Made by a program: the position numbers and the translations under genes | Assembly: GCA_018432645.1 (NCBI GenBank) | Contig: JAHDSP010000055.1 | Coordinates: forward strand, 1 to 5,777 | Direction of reading: 5' to 3' | Length of the DNA: 5,777 nucleotides | Source: Bacteroidales bacterium | GTDB taxonomy: Bacteria; Bacteroidota; Bacteroidia; Bacteroidales; DTU049 | The notes under the pieces: model-generated | The model's database searches: none | Seen by the model: the letters and a program-made list of their open reading frames with translations, nothing else | Told to the model about the DNA's origin: nothing | Shown: positions 5,569-5,777 of the stretch, piece by piece | Numbering within the stretch: the first letter of the stretch is position 1 | How the letters are laid out: the number at the start of each line of letters is the position of its first letter

Positions 5569-5777
5569 TTAGTAGTAATCTCTCCAATCAGTTTTCTTAG
5601 TTAATTTTACATCTTGTAGCATAGGAGATTTAATGCGAATAGTGAAATTATATGATTTACGAAAACCAGTAGGTATCCAGTTTAATATTATTTCCCAACA
5701 ATGCAAATCGCGGTGTATATTTATAGAAGTATAAGTGAAATCTTTCAAATCAAAATCGTAACCAGTCATAAATGAAA
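5569..5777 (-). CDS. lptD: LPS-assembly protein LptD-like outer-membrane beta-barrel, C-terminal end (5' part beyond window)
   Basis: Only the last 68 codons are present, and the frame stays open to the window edge, so the ATG at 5769 is internal. The fragment reads as paired amphipathic beta strands of an outer-membrane barrel: MTGYDFDLKDFTYTSINIH, then the distinctive RDLHCWEIILNWIPTGFRKS, then YNFTIRIKSPMLQDVKLTKK. From memory, the RDLHCWE...W(I/V)P.G...SY.FTI..K..MLQD.KL pattern marks the C-terminus of the Bacteroidota LptD family. LptD forms the outer-membrane channel that places lipopolysaccharide in the outer leaflet. The gene ends in DWRDYY, 66 bp before yqeY. With so short a piece, another large barrel protein cannot be fully excluded. 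Confidence 0.75.
   Translation of the reverse strand, partial: SFMTGYDFDLKDFTYTSINIHRDLHCWEIILNWIPTGFRKSYNFTIRIKSPMLQDVKLTKKTDWRDYY

Overview
The window most likely comes from an AT-rich member of the Bacteroidota. Four things point there. RpoC carries a large insertion in the trigger-loop region. A DUF3467 gene sits directly behind rpoC, an arrangement I know from Bacteroidota. The signal peptides end in Ala-Gln or Ser-Gln. The partial protein at the right edge has the C-terminal RDLHCWE/LNWIPTG/SYNFTI signature that I associate with Bacteroidota LptD. No start codon is preceded by a convincing Shine-Dalgarno sequence, which also fits the phylum. I cannot name a genus.

Layout. Positions 1-1767 on the + strand hold the C-terminal third of rpoC (its 5' part lies outside the window) and, 3 bp later, a DUF3467 gene. 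Positions 1768-2026 are an intergenic region between converging transcription units. It holds a 19-bp-arm inverted repeat of a REP-like or terminator-like kind and a weaker AT hairpin. Everything from 2027 to the right edge is on the - strand. In transcription order the genes are: the 3' end of an lptD-like gene, a yqeY-family gene, ddl (D-alanine--D-alanine ligase), a small predicted lipoprotein, a secreted protein of unknown function with faint beta-propeller character, an unannotated 55-codon ORF, and a 164-residue secreted protein of unknown function.

How the parts relate. The left unit is core transcription machinery. The right unit begins with envelope biogenesis: LptD in outer-membrane LPS insertion and Ddl in peptidoglycan precursor synthesis. 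YqeY, a GatB-tail-like housekeeping protein, lies between them. The gaps between the - strand genes are only 66, 28, 35, 30, 25 and 10 bp, so all of them could share one transcript.

The four genes between ddl and rpoC (2027-3999) are accessory in character. Three of the four encode exported proteins and none belongs to a family I recognise. Their base composition is also much poorer in GC: 32 of 180 bases at 2821-3000, against 64 of 180 in ddl (4261-4440) and 70 of 180 in rpoC (1081-1260), counted by hand. This cluster is the best place in the window to look for something undescribed, but the sequence alone does not reveal its function.
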